From Paractinoplanes toevensis (GTDB taxonomy: Bacteria; Actinomycetota; Actinomycetes; Mycobacteriales; Micromonosporaceae), in NCBI RefSeq assembly GCF_018332695.1, contig NZ_BOQN01000067.1, positions 100,919 through 164,918 on the forward strand: a stretch of DNA of 64,000 nucleotides. Direction: 5' to 3'. Each line of letters starts with the position of its first letter. Position 1 is the first letter of the stretch. Positions 25,705-33,600 of this stretch are shown piece after piece. Both the position numbers and the translations under genes were made by a program. The notes under the pieces were generated by a model. It ran no database searches. It was given only the letters and a program-made list of their open reading frames with translations, and was not told the origin of the DNA.

Positions 25705-26546
25705 CCGTCTTCGCGAAAGACAACGCGAGGCATGACCGGCGTCGCGGCATCGCGGCGACTCGAGGCCGCGATCACTTCCGCAATTTTTTCGTACGGGCGG
25801 AAAGAGTTCACTGTCGACAACGTAGGCGGGAGCATCGGAAGCTCCTCGGCCGCCTGCGCGCGGGCCCACGCGGCCACCTCACTCTCACCGGACACGTCGC
25901 GCGCCGTCTGCCCTTCCGGCAGGAGAGCGACGAAGAACCAGGTGTCGAACCGCTTCGGCTCGAACTCCGGGGTGATCCAGCGCGCCCACGGGAACAGCAG
26001 GTCGTCGCGCAGCCGTAGGCCACGGCGCTGCAGGACCTCGGTCAGGGTCAGCTCGCGGGCGGCGATGGCGGCCCGGTCCGCCTCCCAGTCGGCCGCGCTG
26101 ACGTCGCCCACCACCAGGTCGTCGTCGACCTCCCGGCCGTGCGTCACGGAACCGCCCAGCGTTCCGTCGCTGACCGTCCGGTCCGGTTCGTCGAGCGGCC
26201 CGGCCAGAAGGACGCCCGCCTCCTCGAACAGCTCGCGGGCGGCGGCGCCGACGATGGCCCGGGCCTGCTCGTCAGCGACGCCGAGCCGCGAGGCCCAGTC
26301 GGTGCGGAGGGTCTCGGGCCGGTCGGTGGGGTCGACCCCGCCACCCGGGAATGCGTAGAGACCGCCGAACACCATGGTTTTCGCGCGCTTCAGCACGTAC
26401 AGCTGGAATTTGTCCTCGTCGGGGCGCAGGAGGACGACGGTGGCCGCGGGCCGCGGGGTGGCCGGCTCGCCGCGGAACTCGCGCGCCCGCCGGACCATCG
26501 CCTCGGGGATCGGAAAGGTCAGCGTGCCTGGCTCTGCGTCGGTCAC
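25680..26546 (-). CDS. Nudix hydrolase (NUDT19-like)
   Basis: 288 residues, GTG start with GGGAGG upstream. N-terminal AATVVLLRP and VLKRAKTMVFGGLYAFPGGGVDP begin the Nudix fold; the Nudix box is split by about 25 extra residues before GAAARELFEEAGVLL, which keeps the catalytic REL-EEAG Glu residues. This long insertion is typical of NUDT7/NUDT19-like CoA- or nucleotide-diphosphate hydrolases. The substrate is not determined. Convergent with pstB. Confidence 0.87.
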   Translation of the reverse strand: MTDAEPGTLTFPIPEAMVRRAREFRGEPATPRPAATVVLLRPDEDKFQLYVLKRAKTMVFGGLYAFPGGGVDPTDRPETLRTDWASRLGVADEQARAIVGAAARELFEEAGVLLAGPLDEPDRTVSDGTLGGSVTHGREVDDDLVVGDVSAADWEADRAAIAARELTLTEVLQRRGLRLRDDLLFPWARWITPEFEPKRFDTWFFVALLPEGQTARDVSGESEVAAWARAQAAEELPMLPPTLSTVNSFRPYEKIAEVIAASSRRDAATPVMPRVVFREDGSALLHIE

Positions 26547-26620
26547 CGGTCGATCCTCCCACCGGACCGGCCGTCAGCCCGATATTGGGCGGTCGTCGGG
26601 GCGGTCGGACGGGCGGCGGA

Positions 26621-26626
26621 TAACGT
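26621..26626 (+). promoter_or_regulatory. Putative leaderless -10 box (Gfo/Idh gene)
   Basis: TAACGT, 7 nt before the ATG at 26634. Confidence 0.5.
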
Positions 26627-26633
26627 TGTGATC

Positions 26634-27611
26634 ATGACTGCTCAGAAGGTGCGCTGGGGCATCGTCGGCCCCGGCGGGATCGCCGCCCAGTTCGCCAAGG
26701 ACCTCCCGCTGGTCGAGGGCGCCGAGCTCGCCGCCGTCGGTTCCCGGTCGGCCGAGACCGCGGCCGCGTTCGCCGAGCGCTACGGTTTCGCCCGCGCCCA
26801 CGGCTCGTACGCGGATCTCGCCGCCGACCCCGAGGTCGACGTCGTCTACATCGCGACCCCGCACGCGCAGCACTTCGACGCCGCGTTGCGGTGCATCGAG
26901 GCCGGCAAGGCCGTCCTGGTCGAGAAGCCGATCACGCTGGACCTGGTCGCGGCGGCTCAGCTGGTGCAGGCCGCGCGCACCAACAACGTCTTCCTGATGG
27001 AAGCGATGTGGATGCGGTTCAACCCGGCCATCCGCAAGATCCACGAGCTGGTCGAGGAGGGCGCGATCGGCTGGGTCAGTGCGATCCACGCCGACTTCGG
27101 CCTGCAGGGCCCGTTCGAGCCCGAGCACCGGCTGCGCAACCCGCGGCTGGGCGGCGGCGCGCTGCTCGACCTCGGCGTCTACCCGATCAACCTGGCCCAC
27201 CTGATCATGGGCGCGCCCACCTCGGTGCACGCGTGGGCGCACCTGACGCCGGAGGGCGTGGACGAGAACACCGGCGTGCTGCTCGGCTGGCAGCCCGGCG
27301 CGGTCGGCGCGCTGACCTGCAGCATCAACGGTGAGAGCCGCAACGCCGCGTCGATCACCGGCACCGACGGCCGGATCGACCTGCCGCCCGGCTTCTTCAT
27401 GCCGCGGTCGTTCGTGCTGAACCGGGCCGGCCACGATCCCGAGACGGTCGAGGTCCCGTTCGAGGGAAACGGCTACCAGTTCGAGGCGGCCGAGGTGCAG
27501 CGTTGCATCCTGGCCGGTGAGCTGGAAAGCCCGCTCATGTCGCACGCCACCACGCTCGAGCTGATGGGCCTCCTGGACACGATCCGTGCGGATATCGGCG
27601 TCGTCTACTGA
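26634..27611 (+). CDS. Gfo/Idh/MocA family oxidoreductase
   Basis: 325 residues. Rossmann motif WGIVGPGGIAAQFAKDL near the N-terminus, then the family signature VLVEKPITLDLVAAAQLVQAA with the EKP Lys, and the C-terminal sheet domain with MEAMWMRFNPAIRKI and GGALLDLGVYPINLAHLIMG. NAD(P)-dependent dehydrogenase of a sugar or cyclitol; the close pattern is of dihydrodiol/xylose dehydrogenase-like members. A LacI regulator and a GH13 glucosidase follow on the same strand, so a carbohydrate substrate is likely. Confidence 0.88.
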   Translation: MTAQKVRWGIVGPGGIAAQFAKDLPLVEGAELAAVGSRSAETAAAFAERYGFARAHGSYADLAADPEVDVVYIATPHAQHFDAALRCIEAGKAVLVEKPITLDLVAAAQLVQAARTNNVFLMEAMWMRFNPAIRKIHELVEEGAIGWVSAIHADFGLQGPFEPEHRLRNPRLGGGALLDLGVYPINLAHLIMGAPTSVHAWAHLTPEGVDENTGVLLGWQPGAVGALTCSINGESRNAASITGTDGRIDLPPGFFMPRSFVLNRAGHDPETVEVPFEGNGYQFEAAEVQRCILAGELESPLMSHATTLELMGLLDTIRADIGVVY

Positions 27612-27612
27612 C

Positions 27613-27618
27613 TAAAGT
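27613..27618 (+). promoter_or_regulatory. Putative leaderless -10 box (LacI regulator)
   Basis: TAAAGT, 7 nt before the ATG at 27626; it overlaps nothing but sits 1 nt after the upstream stop codon. Confidence 0.45.
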
Positions 27619-27625
27619 GGTCCGC

Positions 27626-28672
27626 ATGCCGTCGAGAAGAGTCGGCGGCAAGCCGACTTCGAGCGATGTGGCCGCGGCCGCGGGGGTCTCCCGGTCCGCC
27701 GTCTCGTTCGCGTTCAACAACCCGCAGCGCATCTCGACGGCCACTCGCGAGCGGATTCTCGCGGTGGCCGCCGACCTGGGGTATGCGCCGAACACGCTGG
27801 CCCGGATGCTGCAGGCCGGCACCACCAACTCGATCGGCGTGCTGCTGCCGCAGCGGCTCGCGCAGATCCTGGAGAACCCGTACTACGCCCGCTTCCTGAT
27901 GGGGGTCGGGCAGATCTGCGACCAGGAGGGTTACACCCTGCTGCTCACCCCGCCGCTGCAGGACTCGGTGCTCAAGGCGATTCCGTACGCCGCGGTGGAC
28001 GGCTTCATCGTCTGCGGTCTGGAGACCGAGGGGGCGGAGGTGGCCGAGCTGATCCGGCGGGACATCCCGTTCGTGCTGATCGACTCGGACCGCTACGAGA
28101 ACGCGCCGAGTGTCGAGGTGGACGACTGGGGCGGGGCCCGGGAGGTGACCCGCTACCTGCTGGAGCTCGGTCACCGGCGGATCGCCGTACTCTCCATCGC
28201 ACCCGGACCGGACGTCGCCGAGCGGGGATATCGCGGCCCGTTGGGCCGCCGGATGAGTGGCATCGAGGATGCCCTCGCCGCATCCGGCCTGACCATGGCC
28301 GACGTCGCGCTGGCCGAGGTGCCGGTGACGCGGGTCGACGGTTACCGCGCGACCAAGGAACTGCTGGCCGCGCCGGAGCGGCCGACCGCGATCATGGCGC
28401 TCTCCGACGTGCTCGCCTACGGCGCGGTGGACGCCCTGCAGGAGCTGGGCCTCAGCGTGCCCGACGACGTCTCGGTGACCGGCTTCGACGACCTGGCCGA
28501 GTCGGCCTGGTTCCGGCCGCGGCTGACCACCGTGCGGCAGCCCATAGTCACCAAGGGCAGAAGTGCCGCTGCTTTCCTCATCTCTGCCGTTCGGGGGGAG
28601 GACCAGCACCCCCACCAGCTGCTCGGCACCAACCTGATGGTCCGCGACTCGGCGGTCAAACCGCTGATGTAA
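27626..28672 (+). CDS. LacI-family transcriptional regulator
   Basis: 348 residues. N-terminal helix-turn-helix TSSDVAAAAGVSRSAVSFAFNNPQRISTATRERILAVAADLGYAPN with hinge, then a periplasmic-binding-protein-like sugar sensor (SIGVLLPQRLAQILENPYYARFLMGVGQI ... VTGFDDLAESAWFRPRLTTVRQP). ATG at 27626 follows a -10 box. Likely represses the downstream GH13 gene and perhaps itself. The recognition-helix residues differ from the usual ATVSRVLN (here SAVSFAFN), as in a subgroup of actinobacterial LacI proteins. Confidence 0.9.
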   Translation: MPSRRVGGKPTSSDVAAAAGVSRSAVSFAFNNPQRISTATRERILAVAADLGYAPNTLARMLQAGTTNSIGVLLPQRLAQILENPYYARFLMGVGQICDQEGYTLLLTPPLQDSVLKAIPYAAVDGFIVCGLETEGAEVAELIRRDIPFVLIDSDRYENAPSVEVDDWGGAREVTRYLLELGHRRIAVLSIAPGPDVAERGYRGPLGRRMSGIEDALAASGLTMADVALAEVPVTRVDGYRATKELLAAPERPTAIMALSDVLAYGAVDALQELGLSVPDDVSVTGFDDLAESAWFRPRLTTVRQPIVTKGRSAAAFLISAVRGEDQHPHQLLGTNLMVRDSAVKPLM

Positions 28673-28677
28673 CACGA

Positions 28678-28686
28678 GTTAGTAAC
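28678..28686. promoter_or_regulatory. Short inverted repeat before the GH13 gene
   Basis: GTTAGTAAC (4-1-4) lies 5 nt upstream of the GH13 -10 box. It is a possible but weak operator for the adjacent LacI protein, lacking the central CG common in that family. Confidence 0.25.
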
Positions 28687-28690
28687 CTGC

Positions 28691-28696
28691 TACGGT
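28691..28696 (+). promoter_or_regulatory. Putative leaderless -10 box (GH13)
   Basis: TACGGT, 8 nt before the ATG at 28705. Confidence 0.45.
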
Positions 28697-28704
28697 GCTG
28701 GCTT

Positions 28705-30330
28705 ATGACTTCAGGGTTGTCTTCGTGGTGGCGCGATGCGGTGATCTACCAGATCTATCCCCGCAGCTTCGCCGACCTGAACGGTGACGGCATCGGCGAC
28801 CTGCCGGGCATCCGCAGCCGCCTGCCGTACCTGCGTGATCTCGGCGTCGACGCGGTGTGGCTCTCGCCGTTCTACCTGTCCCCGCAGGCCGACGCCGGCT
28901 ACGACGTGGCCGACTACCGCACCGTGGATCCGATCTTCGGCACCGTCGACGACGCCCGCGGCCTGGTCGCCGACGCGCACGAGATCGGCCTGCGCGTCAT
29001 CGTCGACCTGGTGCCCAACCACTCCTCGGACCAGCACGTCTGGTTCCAGCAGGCGCTCGCCGAGGGGCCCGGCTCACCGCTGCGCGAGCGGTATCACTTC
29101 CGGGACGGCCGCGGTTCACAGGGCGAGCTCCCGCCGAACGACTGGCCGTCCATCTTCGGTGGTCCGGCGTGGACTCGGGTCGAGGACGGCCAGTGGTACA
29201 TGCACCTGTTCGCCCCCGAACAGCCCGACTTCAACTGGGACCACCCGGCGGTCGCCGACGAGTTCCGTACGATTCTGCGCTTCTGGCTGGACCTTGGGGT
29301 TGACGGTTTCCGCATCGACGTGGCGCACGGCCTGGTGAAGGAAGAAGGCCTGCCGGACATCGGCCACGAGGCGACCTGGCACCTGCTCGACGTCGGCGAG
29401 AGCCCGTGCTTCGACCGCGACGGCGTGCACGACATCTACCGCAGCTGGCGCCGGATCCTCGACGAGTACCCCGGCGAGCGCATCGCGGTGGCCGAGGCCT
29501 GGGCGCCCACCCTCTCCCGGGTGGCCAACTACGTCCGCCCCGACGAACTGCACCAGGCGTTCAACTTCAGCTACCTGGGCACGGCCTGGGAAGCCGGCGC
29601 GCAGCGCGCCATGATCGACGCCTCGCTGGCCGCCAACGACGCAGTCGGCGCACCCACCACGTGGACGCTGTCCAACCACGACGTGGTCCGGCACACCCAC
29701 CGCCTCATGCAGGTCAACGAGGGCGACGTGGCCGGCAGGAAGCCCACCGAGGTCGACCGGGTCGCCGGCCTGCGCCGAGCCCGGGCGGCGTCGCTGCTGC
29801 TGCTCGCGCTGCCCGGCTCCGCCTACCTCTACCAGGGCGAGGAGCTGGGCCTGCCGGAGGTCATCGACCTGCCGCCGGAGGTGCGTCAGGACCCGGCGTT
29901 CCACCGCGCGACCGGCCAGGACGGCTACCGCGACGGCTGCCGGGTGCCGATCCCGTGGTCGGGCACTTCCGCACCCTACGGCTTCGGTCCCGAGGGCGGC
30001 CCCAGCTGGCTGCCCCAGCCCGACTCGTGGGCGTCGCTGAGCGTGGAAGCTCAGGACGGCGTGGCCGGCTCCACGCTGACCATGTACCGCGAGGCGCTGA
30101 CCCTGCGCCGCAAGGTCTTCGCCGCCGCCGACCCCCTGACCTGGCGCGACGCACCGGCCGGCGTACTCACCTTCGACCGAGGCGCAGGCTTCCGCTGCAC
30201 GGTCAACATGAGCACCGAGCCGGCCCGGCTGCAAGCCCCCGGCCGGCTGCTGACCACCAGCGGCCCGGTAACGGTGGAAGACGGCACCGCCATACTCCCG
30301 CCGGACACCACCGTCTGGTGGTCGATCTAG
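28705..30330 (+). CDS. Glycoside hydrolase family 13 alpha-glucosidase-type enzyme
   Basis: 541 residues, cytoplasmic (no signal peptide). Oligo-1,6-/alpha-glucosidase subfamily pattern: VIYQIYPRSFADLNGDGIGDLPGI, region I DLVPNHSS, region II GFRIDVAHG with nucleophile Asp205, region III AVAEAW with acid/base Glu264, region IV LSNHD with Asp326, and a short C-terminal beta domain. Probably hydrolyses imported alpha-gluco-oligosaccharides. It follows its likely LacI regulator; no ABC transporter is present locally. Confidence 0.9.
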   Translation: MTSGLSSWWRDAVIYQIYPRSFADLNGDGIGDLPGIRSRLPYLRDLGVDAVWLSPFYLSPQADAGYDVADYRTVDPIFGTVDDARGLVADAHEIGLRVIVDLVPNHSSDQHVWFQQALAEGPGSPLRERYHFRDGRGSQGELPPNDWPSIFGGPAWTRVEDGQWYMHLFAPEQPDFNWDHPAVADEFRTILRFWLDLGVDGFRIDVAHGLVKEEGLPDIGHEATWHLLDVGESPCFDRDGVHDIYRSWRRILDEYPGERIAVAEAWAPTLSRVANYVRPDELHQAFNFSYLGTAWEAGAQRAMIDASLAANDAVGAPTTWTLSNHDVVRHTHRLMQVNEGDVAGRKPTEVDRVAGLRRARAASLLLLALPGSAYLYQGEELGLPEVIDLPPEVRQDPAFHRATGQDGYRDGCRVPIPWSGTSAPYGFGPEGGPSWLPQPDSWASLSVEAQDGVAGSTLTMYREALTLRRKVFAAADPLTWRDAPAGVLTFDRGAGFRCTVNMSTEPARLQAPGRLLTTSGPVTVEDGTAILPPDTTVWWSI

Positions 30331-30373
30331 GAGTCAAGCGGTGGGGTGCCGCCCGCCTGCGACGGCCGCCACC

Positions 30374-30478
30374 TCACCGCCCCGACGTCGCCCTGGCCGA
30401 TCCTCCCGCGTGTCTGAGCTTCCGCTTTGGCGAGCCACCCAGCGTCAGCGCGGTACCGTCCTCGGCGCGGTTCTGCAT
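30374..30478 (-). CDS. Possible 34-residue small protein
   Basis: ATG at 30478 is preceded at 5 nt by a perfect AAGGAGG and further up by TTGAAG and TATAGC at promoter-like spacing. The product (MQNRAEDGTALTLGG, then a basic SPKRKLRHAGGSARATSGR) is not recognised. It is divergent from the decayed HTH gene, in a gene-poor gap. It may be a remnant or chance; only the ribosome site supports it. Confidence 0.25.
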   Translation of the reverse strand: MQNRAEDGTALTLGGSPKRKLRHAGGSARATSGR

Positions 30479-30526
30479 GCCGTCCTCCTTCGGCGAGGCA
30501 ACCTTGTCGCGCTATAGTCGCGAGTC

Positions 30527-30546
30527 AGCTAGCTTCAAGACTAGCG
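30527..30546. promoter_or_regulatory. CAGCTAGC-type paired motifs before the decayed HTH gene
   Basis: GCTAGC at 30528-30533 and CTAGCG at 30541-30546, spaced about one helical turn. The same CAGCTAGC...CTAGCG pairing precedes the XRE gene at 43120, suggesting that related HTH proteins bind both. Confidence 0.35.
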
Positions 30547-30592
30547 AATGCCCGCCTTGCGGTGCACCTGGCGGAGCCGGAGAGGAACGCTG

Positions 30593-30775
30593 ATGAGCGA
30601 TTTCACGGACTGGCGCGATGTCAAGGCGAAGGCTCGTGAAATCGATCCCCACTGGCATGACGCGGACCGCGTCGAGCAGCGGGCGCTGATGCGAGGAGAT
30701 GCTCAAGTCGGTCCAGAACCGCGAGCATGACGACTTCCTGTTCGGAGCGAACAGCAGTTCTTCAAGATCGCGGCC
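30593..30775 (+). pseudogene. Truncated, frameshifted XRE-type antitoxin-like gene
   Basis: From ATG 30593 (AGAGG upstream) the frame reads MSDFTDWRDVKAKAREIDPHWHDADRVEQRALMR and stops at 30730. A one-base shift at about 30691 restores REEMLKSVQNREHDDFLF. The pattern of WRDVKAKARE, then RALMREEML, is the N-terminal extension of small XRE/HigA-like antitoxins, normally followed by the HTH. The HTH itself is missing; the shifted frame runs into the end of the pit gene. I read it as a decayed remnant of a toxin-antitoxin or HTH locus. Confidence 0.5.
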
Positions 30776-30796
30776 CCCGCTGCTGCAACCGGCGGC

Positions 30797-31801
30797 TCAG
30801 TTGAAGAGGGGGCGGACGGCGAAGTAGCAGAGGGCGGCGATGCCGCCGGCGCCCGGGAAGGTCAGGATCCAGGCGCCGACGATGTTGCCGGCCACGCCCC
30901 AGCGGACCGCCGACAGCTTCTTGGTGGCGCCTACGCCCATGATCGCCGAGGTGATCGTGTGGGTGGTGCTGATCGGGGCGCCCAGGCCGATGCCGAACGT
31001 GAAGAGCAGGCTGCTCGCCACCGCCTCGGCGGCGAAACCCTCCGGTGGGCCCAGGTCGATGATCTTTCGGCCCAGGGTGCGGATGATGCGCCAGCCGCCG
31101 GCGTACGTGCCGAGCGCCAGCACCGTCGCCGACGTCCAGTACGCCCACTGCGGGATGTGGTCCTTGTCGCTCTGGAAGCCGCCTACGTAGAGGGCCAGCA
31201 CCACGACGCCGATGGTTTTCGCAGCGTCCTGCAGGCCGTGCCCGATCGACATCAGAGCGGCCGAGACGGTCTGGGCCCAGCGGAAGCCGCGGTTCAGCTT
31301 GGCGGGGCGGCCCTTTCGGAAGGTCCACATCAGGGCGACCATGACCAGGAAGCCGAGCACGAAGCCGGCCACCGGGGAAAGGATCATCGGCAGGACCACT
31401 TTTTCGAGGATGCCGTTCCAGTGCACGCCGGCGCCGGCGACGAGGGCCGCGCCGACCAGGCCGCCGATCAGCGCGTGCGAGGACGACGAGGGCAGCCCGA
31501 AATACCAGGTGATCAGGTTCCAGGCGATGGCACCCAGCACACCGGCCAGGACCAGCGCCAGGCCGCTGAGTTCCTGCGGCACATCGATGAGGCCGCTGCC
31601 GACGGTCTTCGCGACCTTCTCGCCGAAGTGGGTGCCGATGAAGTTGCCGATGGCCGCCATGAGCAGCGCGACCCGCGGAGTCAGGGCCCGGGTGCTGACG
31701 CTGGTGGCAATGGCGTTCGCCGCGTCGTGGAAGCCGTTGGTGTAGTCGAACACCATCGCCGCCAGGATCACCGCGAGGACGGCGATGAGTTCGGCTGACA
31801 A
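30797..31801 (-). CDS. pit: Low-affinity inorganic phosphate transporter (PiT family)
   Basis: 334 residues, about ten membrane spans. PiT signature repeats: FDYTNGFHDAANAIATSVSTRALTPRVAL near the N-terminus, and GLGAPISTTHTITSAIMGVGATKKLSAVRWGVA near the C-terminus, plus LPSSSSHALIGGLVGAAL. Cation-coupled uptake of phosphate (or metal-phosphate). TTG start at 31801, 3 nt after the DUF47 stop, so translation is coupled to its partner. No Shine-Dalgarno of its own is obvious. Confidence 0.9.
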   Translation of the reverse strand: MSAELIAVLAVILAAMVFDYTNGFHDAANAIATSVSTRALTPRVALLMAAIGNFIGTHFGEKVAKTVGSGLIDVPQELSGLALVLAGVLGAIAWNLITWYFGLPSSSSHALIGGLVGAALVAGAGVHWNGILEKVVLPMILSPVAGFVLGFLVMVALMWTFRKGRPAKLNRGFRWAQTVSAALMSIGHGLQDAAKTIGVVVLALYVGGFQSDKDHIPQWAYWTSATVLALGTYAGGWRIIRTLGRKIIDLGPPEGFAAEAVASSLLFTFGIGLGAPISTTHTITSAIMGVGATKKLSAVRWGVAGNIVGAWILTFPGAGGIAALCYFAVRPLFN

Positions 31802-31804
31802 GGT

Positions 31805-32431
31805 CTAGGACTCCTTGACCGCGATGGTCTCGACGGTGTTCGCCACGTGCTCGAAGGCGTCGCAGGCCGCCTCCAGCTCGTCGGCGACCTCCTTCATCTT
31901 GAGCACGGTGAGAGCGTCGTACTCGCCGGAGAAGAGGCGGACCAGCAGCATGCGGTAGGCGCGGTCGCCGTCGTTCTCCAGGCGGTTGACCTCGATCCAG
32001 TATTCCTCGAGGCCCTTCATAGAGCGCAGTCGCGGCATCGCCTCGGCGGTGATCTTCGCCTGCTGGTCGAGCACGTTGATCAGCTCGTGCATCTCGCGGG
32101 GCAGCGACGGCAGTTCGGTCAGCCCGTACAGGTAAAGGAGGTTGCCGACCGCTTCGAGGTGGTCCATCACGTCGTCGAGCTGGGAGCCGAGTGAGTAGAT
32201 GTCGGCCCGGTCGAACGGGGTGATGAAGGTCGAGTTGATCTTTTTGTAGAGGTCGTGGGTGATCTGGTCGCTGTCGTGTTCCACATCGGTCAGGCGGTCG
32301 CTGACCGACTGCACGTCCACCCCGGGCAGCGCCAGCTCGTTGAGCAACTCGGTGCCCTTGACCAGGTTGTGCGCGGCGGACGTGAAGAGGTCGTAGAAGG
32401 CCCCCTCGACGGGGCGGAAGGAGAACTTCAC
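31805..32431 (-). CDS. DUF47/PhoU-like partner of Pit
   Basis: 208 residues, all-helical PhoU-like protein: AFYDLFTSAAHNLVKGTELL, DVEHDSDQITHDLYKKINSTFITPFDRADIYSLGSQLDDVMDHLEAVG. The acidic/His pattern E-HxxD is typical of DUF47 metal-binding sites. It is thought to modulate Pit transporters. GTG start. First gene of a two-gene operon with pit; a PHO-like repeat lies 62-83 bp upstream. Confidence 0.9.
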   Translation of the reverse strand: MKFSFRPVEGAFYDLFTSAAHNLVKGTELLNELALPGVDVQSVSDRLTDVEHDSDQITHDLYKKINSTFITPFDRADIYSLGSQLDDVMDHLEAVGNLLYLYGLTELPSLPREMHELINVLDQQAKITAEAMPRLRSMKGLEEYWIEVNRLENDGDRAYRMLLVRLFSGEYDALTVLKMKEVADELEAACDAFEHVANTVETIAVKES

Positions 32432-32492
32432 GGCGCGGACCTCGATCGACGGGGGTGGGACGGATCTCCGGGCATGCTAGCGGTCGCTCGGG

Positions 32493-32514
32493 GTTCACTT
32501 TGCGTTCGCCCGGC
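32493..32514. promoter_or_regulatory. PHO-box-like direct repeat upstream of DUF47-pit
   Basis: GTTCACTTTGC (32493-32503) and GTTCGCCCGGC (32504-32514) form contiguous 11-nt units like those before pstS. They read on the plus strand, opposite to the operon. Both orientations are known for PhoP boxes. Confidence 0.6.
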
Positions 32515-32548
32515 CCGGCAGCCCACCGATGCCCTCTTTTGCCGGCGT

Positions 32549-33511
32549 TTACACCGGCTCGTGACGCCGGTCCGGCCGGGCCGGGTGTGGTCGCGGCGAG
32601 GAACGGCGGACGGCCCGGGTGGGTAGCGGCGCGCGCGGCACCCAGCGGCTCACCGGGTGGCGGCGCAGGTGCCGGACCAGTCCGAGCTGGTCGGTGTCGG
32701 CGATGACGTCGACCCCGGCGGCACCGAGTTCGGTCCAGATCGCCCGGCGGGCCCGGCGGGAGCCGTCCGGCAGGCCGGTGATCCGGACCGTACGGCCGTC
32801 CTCGTGGGCCTGGCGGACCAGGGCGTGCAGCAGGTGGCGTTCCTCGGCGGAGATCGGTTCGCGGCCGTCCCAGCCGAACCGGCGGGTCCACGGTTCGCTG
32901 ATCATCGGGACCAGGGTGGGTGGCGCCGACCGGGAGCCGAGGTCGTCGAAGGTGCCGTCCGCGAAGGCGTACCGCTTCTCCTGGCCGGCGAGCAGTTCCC
33001 GCACGTCGACGATGCCGGTCACCGAGACGGTGACGGCGCCCGGCACGAGGCTTCCGCCTTCGCAGTGGCTGAGCAGGGCGGCATGGTCCCGCAGCTGCTG
33101 ATCCAGCATGCGGTACGCGCGGAGCAGCGTCTCCGCCTCGCGGTTGGCCCCGACGAACTCGACGACCAGCCGGAACGGCACCTGCTGGTCACGGGCGAGG
33201 CGGCCACCACGGCTGCGGGCCCGCGCGAAGAGTGGCGTGAGGACCAGCCGGCGCAGCGTACGCCCGGGTTGTGGCCCGCCCGGGCCGAGGAAGAGCTCGC
33301 CGTGCGGTCCTGGGGTGACCGGGACGGTGAGGCCGCCGAGGCCGCGCCGGAGCACGTCGGGCAGCGGGTCGATCTGTTTGGGCAGGGCGATGGCGTGCCC
33401 GGTCGGCAGGAACGGGCCGGGCCGCCGCGCGAGGACGGTGCCGACCGACACCGCGCCCGCGAGACCGGCAAGGCCGGCCAGGCTGCCGGCGATCGTCGCA
33501 CCGTTGCTCAC
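32549..33511 (-). CDS. Degenerate PI-PLC/GDPD-like protein (AIM6-type), secreted or anchored
   Basis: 320 residues, GTG start with GGAG upstream. The hydrophobic N-terminus (AGSLAGLAGLAGAVSVGTVLA) is a signal or anchor. The rest follows the order of AIM6-like glycerophosphodiesterase-fold proteins (TGHAIALPKQIDPLPDVLRRGLGGLTVPVTPGPHGELFLGPGG, TLRRLVLTPLFARA, LVVEFVG, SVTGIVDV, TRRFGWDG), but the acidic metal ligands expected after the second strand (ExD) and the second catalytic His are replaced. It may be a non-catalytic relative. The Arg/Pro-rich C-terminus is unusual. Confidence 0.5.
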   Translation of the reverse strand: MSNGATIAGSLAGLAGLAGAVSVGTVLARRPGPFLPTGHAIALPKQIDPLPDVLRRGLGGLTVPVTPGPHGELFLGPGGPQPGRTLRRLVLTPLFARARSRGGRLARDQQVPFRLVVEFVGANREAETLLRAYRMLDQQLRDHAALLSHCEGGSLVPGAVTVSVTGIVDVRELLAGQEKRYAFADGTFDDLGSRSAPPTLVPMISEPWTRRFGWDGREPISAEERHLLHALVRQAHEDGRTVRITGLPDGSRRARRAIWTELGAAGVDVIADTDQLGLVRHLRRHPVSRWVPRAPLPTRAVRRSSPRPHPARPDRRHEPV

Positions 33512-33552
33512 AACGCTCCATCCGATTAGCCCGAAATGGGTGTTTACTACTG

Positions 33553-33579
33553 TGTCACATCCGGTACCCGAGCCCGGGT
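33553..33579 (+). promoter_or_regulatory. Candidate ECF41 autoregulatory promoter
   Basis: TGTCACA at 33553-33559 matches the -35 element reported for ECF41 promoters (TGTCACA-n16-CGTC). The -10 element is only partial: CGGG or GGGT at the expected place. It lies 41 nt before the sigma-factor start. Confidence 0.45.
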
Positions 33580-33600
33580 AATCTCGCGCAGAATTCCCCC

